Of a stretch of DNA of 38,440 nucleotides, positions 17,351 to 25,420 are shown one piece after another. The stretch covers positions 1 through 38,440 of the forward strand of contig JAFTZJ010000053.1 of NCBI GenBank assembly GCA_017461045.1, written 5' to 3'. Positions within the stretch are counted from its first letter, which is position 1. Each line of letters starts with the position of its first letter. The translations under genes and the position numbers were made by a program. Source of the stretch: Lachnospiraceae bacterium (GTDB taxonomy: Bacteria > Bacillota > Clostridia > Lachnospirales > Lachnospiraceae). Under the pieces are notes generated by a model. The model saw only the letters and a program-made list of their open reading frames with translations. It was not told the DNA's origin and ran no database searches.

Positions 17351-17890
17351 TTAACCGAAGTATCTCTTTAATAAGCCTTCGAATGCTTTACCATGTCTAG
17401 CTTCGTCACGAGCCATCTCATGAACAGTGTCATGGATTGCATCTAAGTTCTGCTCTTTTGCCTTCTTAGCAAGGGCAGCCTTACCTGCAGTTGCGCCATT
17501 CTCAGCTTCTACTCTCATTTCCAGGTTCTTCTTGGTGCTGTCTGTTACTACTTCACCTAATAACTCAGCGAATTTTGCTGCATGCTCAGCTTCTTCCCAA
17601 GCTGCCTTCTCCCAGTACAGACCAATTTCCGGATAACCTTCACGATGTGCTACTCTTGCCATTGCAAGGTACATACCAACTTCGGTACACTCACCCATGA
17701 AGTTTGCTCTTAAATCTTCTAAAATGTCTTCACTAACACCCTGTGCTACTCCTACTACATGTTCAGCAGCCCAAGTCATCTCTCCGCTTTGAGCAGTAAA
17801 CTTCTCTGCCGGTGCCTTACACTGTGGGCACTGTGCCGGTGCCTGATCTCCTTCATAAACATAACCACATACAGAACATACAAATTTCAT
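17351..17890 (-). CDS. Reverse rubrerythrin (rubredoxin-rubrerythrin fusion)
   Basis: NADH-dependent peroxide and oxygen reductase that protects anaerobes. 179 residues. The rubredoxin domain comes first, with CSVC at 5-8 and CPQC at 21-24 binding one iron. A four-helix ferritin-like domain follows, with di-iron ligands in [18 protein letters not shown] and the C-terminal DEARHGKAF. Classical rubrerythrin has the rubredoxin at the end; this order defines the reverse type, known as the main NADH peroxidase component in Clostridium acetobutylicum. AAAGGAGAG precedes the ATG. It is monocistronic, with a consensus promoter and a strong terminator, so high expression is expected. Confidence 0.94.
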   Translation of the reverse strand: MKFVCSVCGYVYEGDQAPAQCPQCKAPAEKFTAQSGEMTWAAEHVVGVAQGVSEDILEDLRANFMGECTEVGMYLAMARVAHREGYPEIGLYWEKAAWEEAEHAAKFAELLGEVVTDSTKKNLEMRVEAENGATAGKAALAKKAKEQNLDAIHDTVHEMARDEARHGKAFEGLLKRYFG

Positions 17891-17966
17891 AATCGTACTC
17901 TCCTTTACTATTATATATTTTCTTTTAACCTATTCGAAAATAGGAATCATTCCTGTTTTCATTTAC

Positions 17967-17995
17967 ATAATAACAAAGCTTTCGACAGTTGTCAA
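17967..17995 (-). promoter_or_regulatory. Promoter of the reverse rubrerythrin gene
   Basis: On the minus strand TTGACA, 17 bases, TATTAT. The -35 lies nine bases after the murF stop. The leader holds two adjacent short palindromes, AGGAAT-c-ATTCCT (17942-17954) and CCTATT/AATAGG (about 17929-17944), which could be operator or mRNA structure. Confidence 0.8.
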
Positions 17996-18003
17996 CACCA
18001 AAT

Positions 18004-19365
18004 TTATTGTTTTAAAACTTCTACAATTTCATTCATATGCATACCGTTAGAGCCTTTCACCAAAACAGCATCCTCCGGCATTAAAGTACCTAACAGATAC
18101 ATTTCTGCTTCCTCATTATCTGAGAATTCGTAAATTCCAATACTGCACTCCGATTCTCTGACCGCCTGACTAATGAACTTCGCCTGCTCACCAACTACCA
18201 CCAATTCATGAATTGGTAACGTTGCAATAAATTTGCCCACCTCGTAGTGATAATCTTGAGAATTCTCGCCCAGTTCAAACATATCTCCAAGCACTGCAAT
18301 TCTTCTTCCCGCCGTTTCTAAATGGCAAAGCACATCCAAACTGGCTTTCATGGAATCCGGACTTGCATTATATGTATCATCAATAATGGTAAAACGATTC
18401 TCTAACTGAATAATTGTCTGGCGCATTCCGTGAAAATGTGCAAATTCCGCCGCTGCTACCTCCATCGGAATACCGCACACATGACTTACTGCAATGGCAG
18501 CCACACAGTTTATAATGTTATGCTGACCTAAGACACTCAGTTCTACAGACACCCTCTCATCTCCATGCACACATTCAAAATAACTTCTACCGTTATCAAA
18601 CTGAATATTCTCTGCACGGTAATCACACCATTCCTGTGTTCCGTAATAACAGGTGTTGCAGGTAAAGGTTCCCTTCATCTCTGCCAACATGGCATCATCA
18701 CCATTTAGGAATAAGGTTCCGTCTGGATCCATACAATCAATAATAGAAAGTTTCTCTTTACGAATATTCTCCTGAGTCTTCAACTGTTCAATGTGCGCCA
18801 CACCAATCGTACTTACTACGGCATATCTTGGCTTTACCAAATTGGAAAGAATATGTATCTGACCTTCCTCGCTCATGCCACACTCTAATACTGCTATTTC
18901 ATCCGTACTACTAATCCGGCATAGCATAATCGGCACACCGATCTGACTATTAAAATTCTTCTGGGTCTCAAAGGTTTCTTTCTGACTTTGAAGCCCGGTT
19001 GCAATCATATTACGAGTAGTAGTCTTACCTACACTTCCGGTAACCGCTACAATCGGAAGCTCCAATCGTTCTCGAACGTACAGACCGATATCCTGTAACG
19101 CCTTCACAGTGTCTTCCACCTTAATGTATGGCTTATCAGCACTAACTGCATAATGTTCAGAGGTCAAGGTAGCAGCACCAATTTCTAATGCCTGCTCAAT
19201 AAAACGATGGGCATTTACCCGTTCACCGATAATTGGAATAAATAAATCGCCTTCCTTTATCTCCTTTGAATCAATACATACATCCGTAATAATTGTATTC
19301 TCATCACCACAGAGCAGTGTGCCCCGGGTTGCTTCTACCAAATCCCGGACGGTTATATTCTCCAT
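18004..19365 (-). CDS. murF: UDP-N-acetylmuramoyl-tripeptide--D-alanyl-D-alanine ligase
   Basis: Adds D-Ala-D-Ala to UDP-MurNAc-tripeptide, the last cytosolic step of peptidoglycan precursor synthesis. 453 residues, normal for MurF. Seen: N-terminal UDP-binding domain (VCIDSKEIKEGDLFIPI), ATP loop VTGSVGKTTTRN at 108, the Mur ligase central domain with ILECGMSEEGQI-like segment (VLECGMSEEGQ), and the C-terminal FTIIDDTYNASPDSM plus AVLGDMFELGENS. AAAGGAGAG precedes the ATG. It begins 12 bases after a HAD phosphatase gene. The usual neighbours ddl and mraY are absent, so it lies outside a dcw cluster. Confidence 0.95.
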   Translation of the reverse strand: MENITVRDLVEATRGTLLCGDENTIITDVCIDSKEIKEGDLFIPIIGERVNAHRFIEQALEIGAATLTSEHYAVSADKPYIKVEDTVKALQDIGLYVRERLELPIVAVTGSVGKTTTRNMIATGLQSQKETFETQKNFNSQIGVPIMLCRISSTDEIAVLECGMSEEGQIHILSNLVKPRYAVVSTIGVAHIEQLKTQENIRKEKLSIIDCMDPDGTLFLNGDDAMLAEMKGTFTCNTCYYGTQEWCDYRAENIQFDNGRSYFECVHGDERVSVELSVLGQHNIINCVAAIAVSHVCGIPMEVAAAEFAHFHGMRQTIIQLENRFTIIDDTYNASPDSMKASLDVLCHLETAGRRIAVLGDMFELGENSQDYHYEVGKFIATLPIHELVVVGEQAKFISQAVRESECSIGIYEFSDNEEAEMYLLGTLMPEDAVLVKGSNGMHMNEIVEVLKQ

Positions 19366-19377
19366 TTCGTCTCTCCT

Positions 19378-20220
19378 TTACATTCCCATTTTGGAATCCC
19401 GCAATACCTTTGACAAGAATCTTGGCACACCATTGTCTTCGTTACTTGGAATAATTCCATTTGCCAAGTCCTGAATCTCTGCTGTAGCATTGGATACTGC
19501 GTATGTTTCATCACATATCTGAAACATCTCTTTATCATTAGCACTATCACCAAAGCCGACCATGTAATCGAATCGGCCCCATTCCTTAATTGTATTCAAG
19601 GCATTCGACTTTGATGCTTTATCACTATAGATTTCTAAATACGTCCATTCAGTGTTATAAACATCTTCATATAGCACTGCATTGGCACCACGAACTGCCT
19701 GCAAATCCCGATAAAGTCCTTCTAACAACTCTTTCCGTTCCCGTAAACAGAAATAAATGACACCTTTACCGGTGCAAATACTCAAATCATCGACTTCCGT
19801 AAATACCTTATCGTATTTCATAATCCGTTCGTTTCGGAACTTATTCAATGAATGGGATTCTACACTATCATAATAGGTACATAGATTCCCCTGTTCCAAG
19901 GTATACATAAAACACTGTAGTTTATGAAGTTTAATAATTCCCAGAACTACCATGGCGGTTTCCCTGGTTAAGTAATGTGTCTGCATATACTCCTGCTGAA
20001 CCGGATTGTAAATCAAAACACCGTTCATCATAGCATATGGCATATTCATATTCACAGATTGCATAATCGGAAATACCGTCGCCGGCGTTCTTGCCGTATT
20101 AATGGTAAATGCCATACCCTCTTCTATGCAGGTATTTAGCATCTCCGCCGTTTGCACTGATATATCACCACGTTGATTTAATAATGTACCATCCAAATCA
20201 CTTACATATAATTTTCTCAT
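19378..20220 (-). CDS. HAD superfamily hydrolase, Cof/YidA type
   Basis: 280 residues. Motif I is SDLDGTLL at 7-14, with Asp8 as nucleophile and Asp10. Motif II is the Thr in TINTARTPA. A C2B cap follows, and motif IV is GFGDSANDKEMF near 230. Family members dephosphorylate sugar phosphates, flavins or pyridoxal phosphate; the substrate is unknown. An upstream reading to 20271 lacks a ribosome site, while the ATG at 20220 follows GGGGGA. Probably cotranscribed with murF. Confidence 0.9.
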   Translation of the reverse strand: MRKLYVSDLDGTLLNQRGDISVQTAEMLNTCIEEGMAFTINTARTPATVFPIMQSVNMNMPYAMMNGVLIYNPVQQEYMQTHYLTRETAMVVLGIIKLHKLQCFMYTLEQGNLCTYYDSVESHSLNKFRNERIMKYDKVFTEVDDLSICTGKGVIYFCLRERKELLEGLYRDLQAVRGANAVLYEDVYNTEWTYLEIYSDKASKSNALNTIKEWGRFDYMVGFGDSANDKEMFQICDETYAVSNATAEIQDLANGIIPSNEDNGVPRFLSKVLRDSKMGM

Positions 20221-20314
20221 TTGGCATCCCCCATACATAATCTTGTAACCATCGTCACAATATGTCCACAATCAGATATTGCAGACAAATAACACGTCTC
20301 TTAATTATATCACA

Positions 20315-22666
20315 TCAATCCTTATCAACCAAGGGGTTTTTCTCCCAGAAGGCAGTTCCCTGATTCCGGAAATTCTCTAAGGTTACGATCTGATAGTCCT
20401 CCCATTCCCGTGGGAACAGTTGTTGATTACTACGGTTCAAAAACCGTTCATCCAACAATAAGATTAATCCCTGATCGGTATCCGTTCGTATTACTCTGCC
20501 GGCGGCCTGTAATACCTTATTCATACCCGGGTACAGATATGCATACTCAAAACCAAGTCCGGATTGTTTTTCAAAATACTGTCGCAAAATCTCCCGTTCA
20601 TTGCACACCATTGGCAACCCGGTTCCTACAATTACGGCTCCAATCAATCGTTCTCCGGTTAAATCAATGCCTTCGGAGAAGATTCCGCCCATAGTGCAGA
20701 AGCCAATCACATTTTCTTCATCAAAGGCTTTCAAAAACGCTTCCCGCTCTTCCTCCTTCATATTTGGGCTCTGACAAAGCAACCTGACACGCTCCGGAAG
20801 CCCTTGCTCCATTGCCTGTGCATACACTTCTTCCAGCATTTTATAAGAAGGAAAGAATACCATATAGTTTCCTTGCTTAATGGAAACCATTTCTGCAATA
20901 TACCGGTAAATACGTTCATACTCCGCAGGCCCCCGGCGGCTATAACGACTACTTACGTCCCGCCCAATCATTAAGCCCATATGACTTCTGTCAAATGGAG
21001 ACGGAATATAAATTGCATAATCCTCCTCCTGACTTAACAGACTCTTATAATATCGAATCGGAAGTAAGGTGGCAGAAAAGAAAATAGTTGCCCGTCCTTT
21101 ATCCAAACACTCCTTCAAATTCGTTGCTGTATTTACGCAGTATAATTTCAACTTAAAGGAGGAGGCATGGACCTGTTCGCAATAAATCACATAATTCTCA
21201 TCCACCCGCTCGTATATATTTAGGAATTGATATAACTGGAAGTAAAACTCCAGAATTCTTGTTTCCTCCGGCACCCCCCGATGGTCTTCCAAAAAGATTT
21301 CGTATTCACTCAAAGCGGACAGCAGTTTTAGTATCAACGGCTGAATGGAATCCAGAACTTGATATCCCTGGCACTCCTTTTTCAATTCCAGCAATGCCTT
21401 ATTACAATTTTCCAACCGCTTGGCAAGCTTCGGACTATATGGCTTAATTATATTTTTAAACTCCAGAAAATCTTCTTTATAAAGCTCCGCACTATACATA
21501 TTACTGGCACGTTCATACAAATTATGGGCCTCATCTACCAGGAACAGATAATCCCCTTTTATTCCTTGACCAAAATATCGCTTTAGGTTCACCCTTGGGT
21601 CAAAGACATAATTGTAGTCACAAATAATTCCGTCTACCCAGAGACTGACATCCAAACAGAATTCAAATGGACATACCTGATGTTTTTCAGCATAGCTCTG
21701 TATTACTTCTCTGGTAATATTCGTCTCATGGGTTATACAGTCGTAAACCGCTGCATTAATCCGGTCATAATGCCCTTTCGCATATGGACAATCCTCCGGA
21801 TTACATGTGCACTCCTCCAGCATACAGGACTTTTCTTTCGCCGTAATCACCACAGAAGAAAAGAAGAGTCCCTGTTCCCGCAGTTTCTCAAATCCCTCCA
21901 CCGCAACCGTACGGGTAATGGTTTTCGCTGTCAAATAGAAAATCTTGTCCCCCATACCCTGACCAACTGCCTGAACAGCCGGAAAAATAGTAGCTAAGGT
22001 TTTTCCAATTCCCGTTGGAGCCTGAACGAATAAAGGTGTTCCATTGCGAATTGCTGAATACACCGACACTACCATATCCCGCTGTCCCGGACGATAATCA
22101 TATGGGAAGGTAACTTGTTTAATAGACGCTTGTCTCTTCTCCCGATGGTCATATATATAATTTGCCCATTCCATGTACCTATCTACAATTCCATGAAACC
22201 AGACATCCAACTGTTCATAGGTAAACTGCTCTTGGAATCGCTTTATTATCTCTGTTTCCAAGTTGCAATAGGTCATCTGAACAGTAATATTCTGCAATTG
22301 ATGTTCTTCTGCATAAATATAGGCATAGACCATTGCCTGCGCTTTATGCACAAAAATAGGTGCCTCCATTTCTTCCACCTTCTTATAGACACCCTTAATC
22401 TCATCAATGGTAACCGCTCCGTCCTGTTCCAGAATACCGTCTGCCCGGCCTTCTACGCGCAATACAAAATGTGCCATTGGCAAATCAATTGCCAGTGGCA
22501 CTTCACTTTTATAAAACGATCCCATACTTTTTTGAATTTTTCGATGAATCCGGCTTCCGGCCTCCATGGCATCCTTGTCCGATACCTGTCCTCTTCGGTT
22601 GTCTATATCACCTTCCCGAAGAATGAACTCTACCAGATTCCGGACAGAAATCTTAATCATTTCCAT
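20315..22666 (-). CDS. PD-(D/E)XK nuclease domain fused to XPD/DinG-type helicase
   Basis: 783 residues. Residues 1-180 look like a Cas4/RecB-type PD-(D/E)XK domain: His41 in SRIHRKI, EGRADGILE with Asp76, then TIDEIKG with Glu89 and Lys91, and a tyrosine-rich QAMVYAYIYAEE helix. From about 190 comes a superfamily 2 helicase: Walker A QAPTGIGKT at 215-223, a cysteine cluster (Cys281, 286, 288, 293, with Cys332 and 337) suited to a 4Fe-4S site, DEAH at 378-381, and VLQAAGRVIRTDTDQG as motif VI. It should unwind DNA 5'-3' in repair. The ribosome site is weak, but the gene starts eight bases after the CmpB stop, so it may rely on coupling. A stand-alone defence role is not indicated by neighbours. 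Confidence 0.87.
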   Translation of the reverse strand: MEMIKISVRNLVEFILREGDIDNRRGQVSDKDAMEAGSRIHRKIQKSMGSFYKSEVPLAIDLPMAHFVLRVEGRADGILEQDGAVTIDEIKGVYKKVEEMEAPIFVHKAQAMVYAYIYAEEHQLQNITVQMTYCNLETEIIKRFQEQFTYEQLDVWFHGIVDRYMEWANYIYDHREKRQASIKQVTFPYDYRPGQRDMVVSVYSAIRNGTPLFVQAPTGIGKTLATIFPAVQAVGQGMGDKIFYLTAKTITRTVAVEGFEKLREQGLFFSSVVITAKEKSCMLEECTCNPEDCPYAKGHYDRINAAVYDCITHETNITREVIQSYAEKHQVCPFEFCLDVSLWVDGIICDYNYVFDPRVNLKRYFGQGIKGDYLFLVDEAHNLYERASNMYSAELYKEDFLEFKNIIKPYSPKLAKRLENCNKALLELKKECQGYQVLDSIQPLILKLLSALSEYEIFLEDHRGVPEETRILEFYFQLYQFLNIYERVDENYVIYCEQVHASSFKLKLYCVNTATNLKECLDKGRATIFFSATLLPIRYYKSLLSQEEDYAIYIPSPFDRSHMGLMIGRDVSSRYSRRGPAEYERIYRYIAEMVSIKQGNYMVFFPSYKMLEEVYAQAMEQGLPERVRLLCQSPNMKEEEREAFLKAFDEENVIGFCTMGGIFSEGIDLTGERLIGAVIVGTGLPMVCNEREILRQYFEKQSGLGFEYAYLYPGMNKVLQAAGRVIRTDTDQGLILLLDERFLNRSNQQLFPREWEDYQIVTLENFRNQGTAFWEKNPLVDKD

Positions 22667-22674
22667 CTCGTTCT

Positions 22675-23292
22675 TTACGCACGACCTCCGCGGAAGTGCA
22701 TCTTAATCTCTTCTTTCTTATCGTCAAACTTATCCTTCATGTTCTTGCCGAATTTACTTCTGGACGCAAAACTGAACGCTAAATCTATAAAGTAAATCCA
22801 AATCAAGACATTCACAATCGGATAACCAAACCGTACCGGAATTAAATCAATCAAATAAATCACAGTCGGTTGTAATACTGCAAAGAACAATACAATCAAA
22901 CCGCCCCATGCAAGGGAAATAAACAAGTTAATTCTTCCTTGGAAACTAAATGGCATATCTGTATAATCCCAAAGTTTCTGGTGGAACAGCTTATCCAGTA
23001 ATACCGCCGTTACATATTCCAATAAGGTTGCATAAATCATTCCTAAGAAAAACAGTGCAATCCATTTACCATCCAGTGGCTTCATAACAAAGTATACGAA
23101 CAAATACGCCACACCGTAAATGGTGCAGAACGGTCCCTTATTAAATCCTCTGTTATATACCAACTTCTTCTGACGAATTGTCTCAAATATACATTCCATT
23201 ACCCAGCAACAGAAACCATACACAAAAAATGAATATGCCGTATGATAAAAATCTGTTCCCATAAATTCATAAAAAAACAATTTCTCTATCAT
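22675..23292 (-). CDS. CmpB-type putative ABC transporter permease (PF06541-like)
   Basis: 205 residues with about five or six membrane segments. FVYGFCCWVMECIFETIR and NRGFNKGPFCTIYGVAYL are the conserved motifs of the family annotated as putative ABC transporter permease. No ATPase partner lies nearby and the family's transport role is not shown. The C-terminus is basic (SRSKFGKNMKDKFDDKKEE). AAAGGAA precedes the ATG. It is followed after eight bases by the helicase gene. Confidence 0.83.
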   Translation of the reverse strand: MIEKLFFYEFMGTDFYHTAYSFFVYGFCCWVMECIFETIRQKKLVYNRGFNKGPFCTIYGVAYLFVYFVMKPLDGKWIALFFLGMIYATLLEYVTAVLLDKLFHQKLWDYTDMPFSFQGRINLFISLAWGGLIVLFFAVLQPTVIYLIDLIPVRFGYPIVNVLIWIYFIDLAFSFASRSKFGKNMKDKFDDKKEEIKMHFRGGRA

Positions 23293-23338
23293 ATGTGATT
23301 CCTTTCAAACCTCTCACAACATGGATTCTTATTCATCA

Positions 23339-23878
23339 TTAACGATAAACAATCTTCTTTGCAATATCATCAGATACAGCTTTTCCTTTGAGTATCTCAG
23401 CCAGCTTCAATCCAAAATCAATTGCAGTTCCTACTCCACGACTTGTAATAAACTTACCATCTACCACAACAGAATCCTCTTGGGCTTCCGCTCCTACCAA
23501 ACCTTCTTCCATGCCCGGATAGCAGGTAGCATGTTTGCCATTCAGCATACCCTTCTCACCAAATACCGTTGGTGCAGCACAGATTGCAGCCAGATAAATG
23601 TCTTTCTCAGCACTTTCACGAAGCAACCGGTCCAATCCTGCATGGGCAGCCAGATTCGGTGTACCCGGAATACCGCCCGGTAAGATTAACATCTCTGCTG
23701 CTTCCTTTATGTCTTCAAATAATATGTCTGCCATTACCTCAATCTGATGGGCACCCATTACGTTCTTCCGACCCATAATGGAAACCATTTGAAGTTCTAC
23801 ACCAGCCCGACGCAGAATATCTACAACTGTCAAGCCTTCCACTTCTTCAAACCCATCTGCCAGGAATAAATAAACCAT
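23339..23878 (-). CDS. DJ-1/PfpI family protein
   Basis: 179 residues in a flavodoxin-like fold. The nucleophile elbow AAICAAPTV carries Cys100; Glu14 in FEEVEGLT is the partner that tunes the cysteine in DJ-1. LPGGIPGTPNL and GVGTAIDFGLKLAEIL are typical of the YajL/DJ-1 subgroup. Proposed roles in the family are repair of glyoxal-modified molecules and protection from oxidative stress. AAGGAG precedes the ATG. It heads a run DJ-1, CmpB, helicase on the minus strand and has a consensus promoter. Confidence 0.91.
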   Translation of the reverse strand: MVYLFLADGFEEVEGLTVVDILRRAGVELQMVSIMGRKNVMGAHQIEVMADILFEDIKEAAEMLILPGGIPGTPNLAAHAGLDRLLRESAEKDIYLAAICAAPTVFGEKGMLNGKHATCYPGMEEGLVGAEAQEDSVVVDGKFITSRGVGTAIDFGLKLAEILKGKAVSDDIAKKIVYR

Positions 23879-23955
23879 AACTTGCTCCTTATAAAATAAA
23901 ACACTATCTAAAATAATATATGAATACTCTATCTTGAATTAATCCACCTACTATG

Positions 23956-23984
23956 TTTATAATCAGAATAACAGCAAATGTCAA
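23956..23984 (-). promoter_or_regulatory. Promoter of the DJ-1 gene
   Basis: On the minus strand TTGACA, 17 bases, TATAAA, about 78 bases before the ATG. The divergent CYTH gene starts 84 bases to the right. Confidence 0.75.
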
Positions 23985-24067
23985 GAGTAAAGACTTACAA
24001 AATTTAGTAGATTTTCTTACGACACCACTAAATGTTGTGTTTTCTATTATAAAAAAGGAGAATTACC

Positions 24068-24571
24068 ATGGAAATCGAACGTAAATTCCTAATTAAACAG
24101 CTCCCGGAGAATCTGGAAGCCTACCCTGCCGAACGCATTGAGCAAGGCTATCTGAATACGACCCCCGTACTTAGAATCCGCCGCAAAAACGATGATTATA
24201 TATTCACATACAAATCTGCCGGACTTATGAGCCGGGAAGAAATAGAAGTCCCACTCAACAAAGAAGCCTACGAGCATCTGATTCCCAAATGTGACGGCAA
24301 TCTGATTTCAAAAACCCGCTACCGGATACCGGAAGAGCAGGGTTACACTATTGAACTGGATATATTCCATGGTTGTTTTGAGGGGCTTTGGCTTGCTGAA
24401 GTTGAATTCCCGACAGAAGAAGAAGCATTCGCATTTTCTTGTCCACCATGGTTTGCCTGTGATGTAACGCAGGAATCTACCTTTCATAACAGTCAAATGA
24501 TTTCTGCCGACCCACAAGCACTTCTGGCAATTGCAAAAGAAAAATCCATATACAAAAATGAGCGTTCTTAA
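24068..24571 (+). CDS. CYTH domain protein
   Basis: 167 residues forming a single triphosphate tunnel domain. The ExExK signature is at the very start (MEIERKF: Glu2, Glu4, Lys6). Alternating basic and acidic strands follow: LRIRRKN, YIFTYKSA, KTRYRIP, and IELDIFHG, WLAEVEFP. Such proteins hydrolyse tripolyphosphate or nucleoside triphosphates, or are class IV adenylate cyclases; small bacterial ones near this size are often triphosphatases. No HD or CHAD domain is attached. AAAAAGGAG precedes the ATG. Its stop codon lies within the arm of its terminator. Confidence 0.88.
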   Translation: MEIERKFLIKQLPENLEAYPAERIEQGYLNTTPVLRIRRKNDDYIFTYKSAGLMSREEIEVPLNKEAYEHLIPKCDGNLISKTRYRIPEEQGYTIELDIFHGCFEGLWLAEVEFPTEEEAFAFSCPPWFACDVTQESTFHNSQMISADPQALLAIAKEKSIYKNERS

Positions 24572-24592
24572 TTGCTTAAGAACGCTCATTTT
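24555..24592. terminator. Bidirectional terminator overlapping the CYTH stop codon
   Basis: Arms of 17 bases (AAAATGAGCGTTCTTAA at 24555-24571 and its complement at 24576-24592) around TTGC. The left arm is the last coding part of the CYTH gene including TAA. The right arm ends one base before the converging DUF1189 stop codon. Confidence 0.9.
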
Positions 24593-25405
24593 CTATACAC
24601 GCCACCCGGATTCTTGATCTCCGTTCGTCTTTACTCGAACAAAAATAGAACTCATGCCTCGTGTCATATAGTTGCAAGTAATAAAGATACCAACAATACT
24701 ACCAATATAATAAAGCAATGGCATTCCTACAACCTGTAACACCGACTCAATCAAGATTTCTATTGACTTTGCATACATAGCAATCACGAAAATCTGACCA
24801 AACTTCAAATTCAACTTCAATGCCCGATTCATCAAATAACCAAACAAAGCAAAGAACAGGGCACTTATTACATATGCTACTATATTATAAAAGAAAAATG
24901 TAATACCATATGTCACCAAATATACCGGCGCAATCTGATACAAATCCCGATTATCAAAAGAAATCTCACCGAAAGATGCAATACTTAAAGGTGCAGTCAC
25001 CTGATTGCATGCAATATTGGTACGGCTTACCAGATACACCACCGGCATAGCATCTTCAACTTCTTTAGCAACTTCTATGGCATCTTCCTGCTTATATGCA
25101 TCTACACTGGTATCAATCACCATCCGCACGCCGTTTTGCTCAATCTCAACCACTTGGTCTACCGTTAACTCTCCATTCTCCAAGGAAAAGGTCGGAATCA
25201 CTTCCATAAGCAACGGCTCTAATCCACCAACACTCTGTATATATGCAGTTGTAGGAATAACATATTGAATGACCGTAATTAATACAAGCAATACCAGAAA
25301 GTATGCAATATGCTTACCTACCGATTGCTGAAATAACGACTTATACCAAGTCGGCTTACTTAATGCAATTCGAATCTGTTCTGTAAAACTTATCTTTTCC
25401 TGCAT
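24593..25405 (-). CDS. DUF1189-like membrane protein
   Basis: 270 residues. One membrane segment lies near 32-52, then an extracellular domain of about 120 residues (TTAYIQSVGGLEPLLME to APVYLVTYG). Three or four segments follow (near 165-190, 205-225 and 230-250). The layout and the start SFTEQIRIALSKPTWYKSLF match DUF1189 proteins of Firmicutes, whose function is unknown. AAAGGG precedes the ATG. It follows the sensor-like gene by 15 bases, so the two probably form an operon and may act together at the membrane. Confidence 0.72.
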   Translation of the reverse strand: MQEKISFTEQIRIALSKPTWYKSLFQQSVGKHIAYFLVLLVLITVIQYVIPTTAYIQSVGGLEPLLMEVIPTFSLENGELTVDQVVEIEQNGVRMVIDTSVDAYKQEDAIEVAKEVEDAMPVVYLVSRTNIACNQVTAPLSIASFGEISFDNRDLYQIAPVYLVTYGITFFFYNIVAYVISALFFALFGYLMNRALKLNLKFGQIFVIAMYAKSIEILIESVLQVVGMPLLYYIGSIVGIFITCNYMTRGMSSIFVRVKTNGDQESGWRV

Positions 25406-25420
25406 GTTAATCCCTTTCTA

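Noticed and set aside
20315-22666. Helicase-nuclease as an antiphage defence system
   Set aside because: No defence genes, mobility genes or shift in base composition surround it; the neighbours are housekeeping genes.
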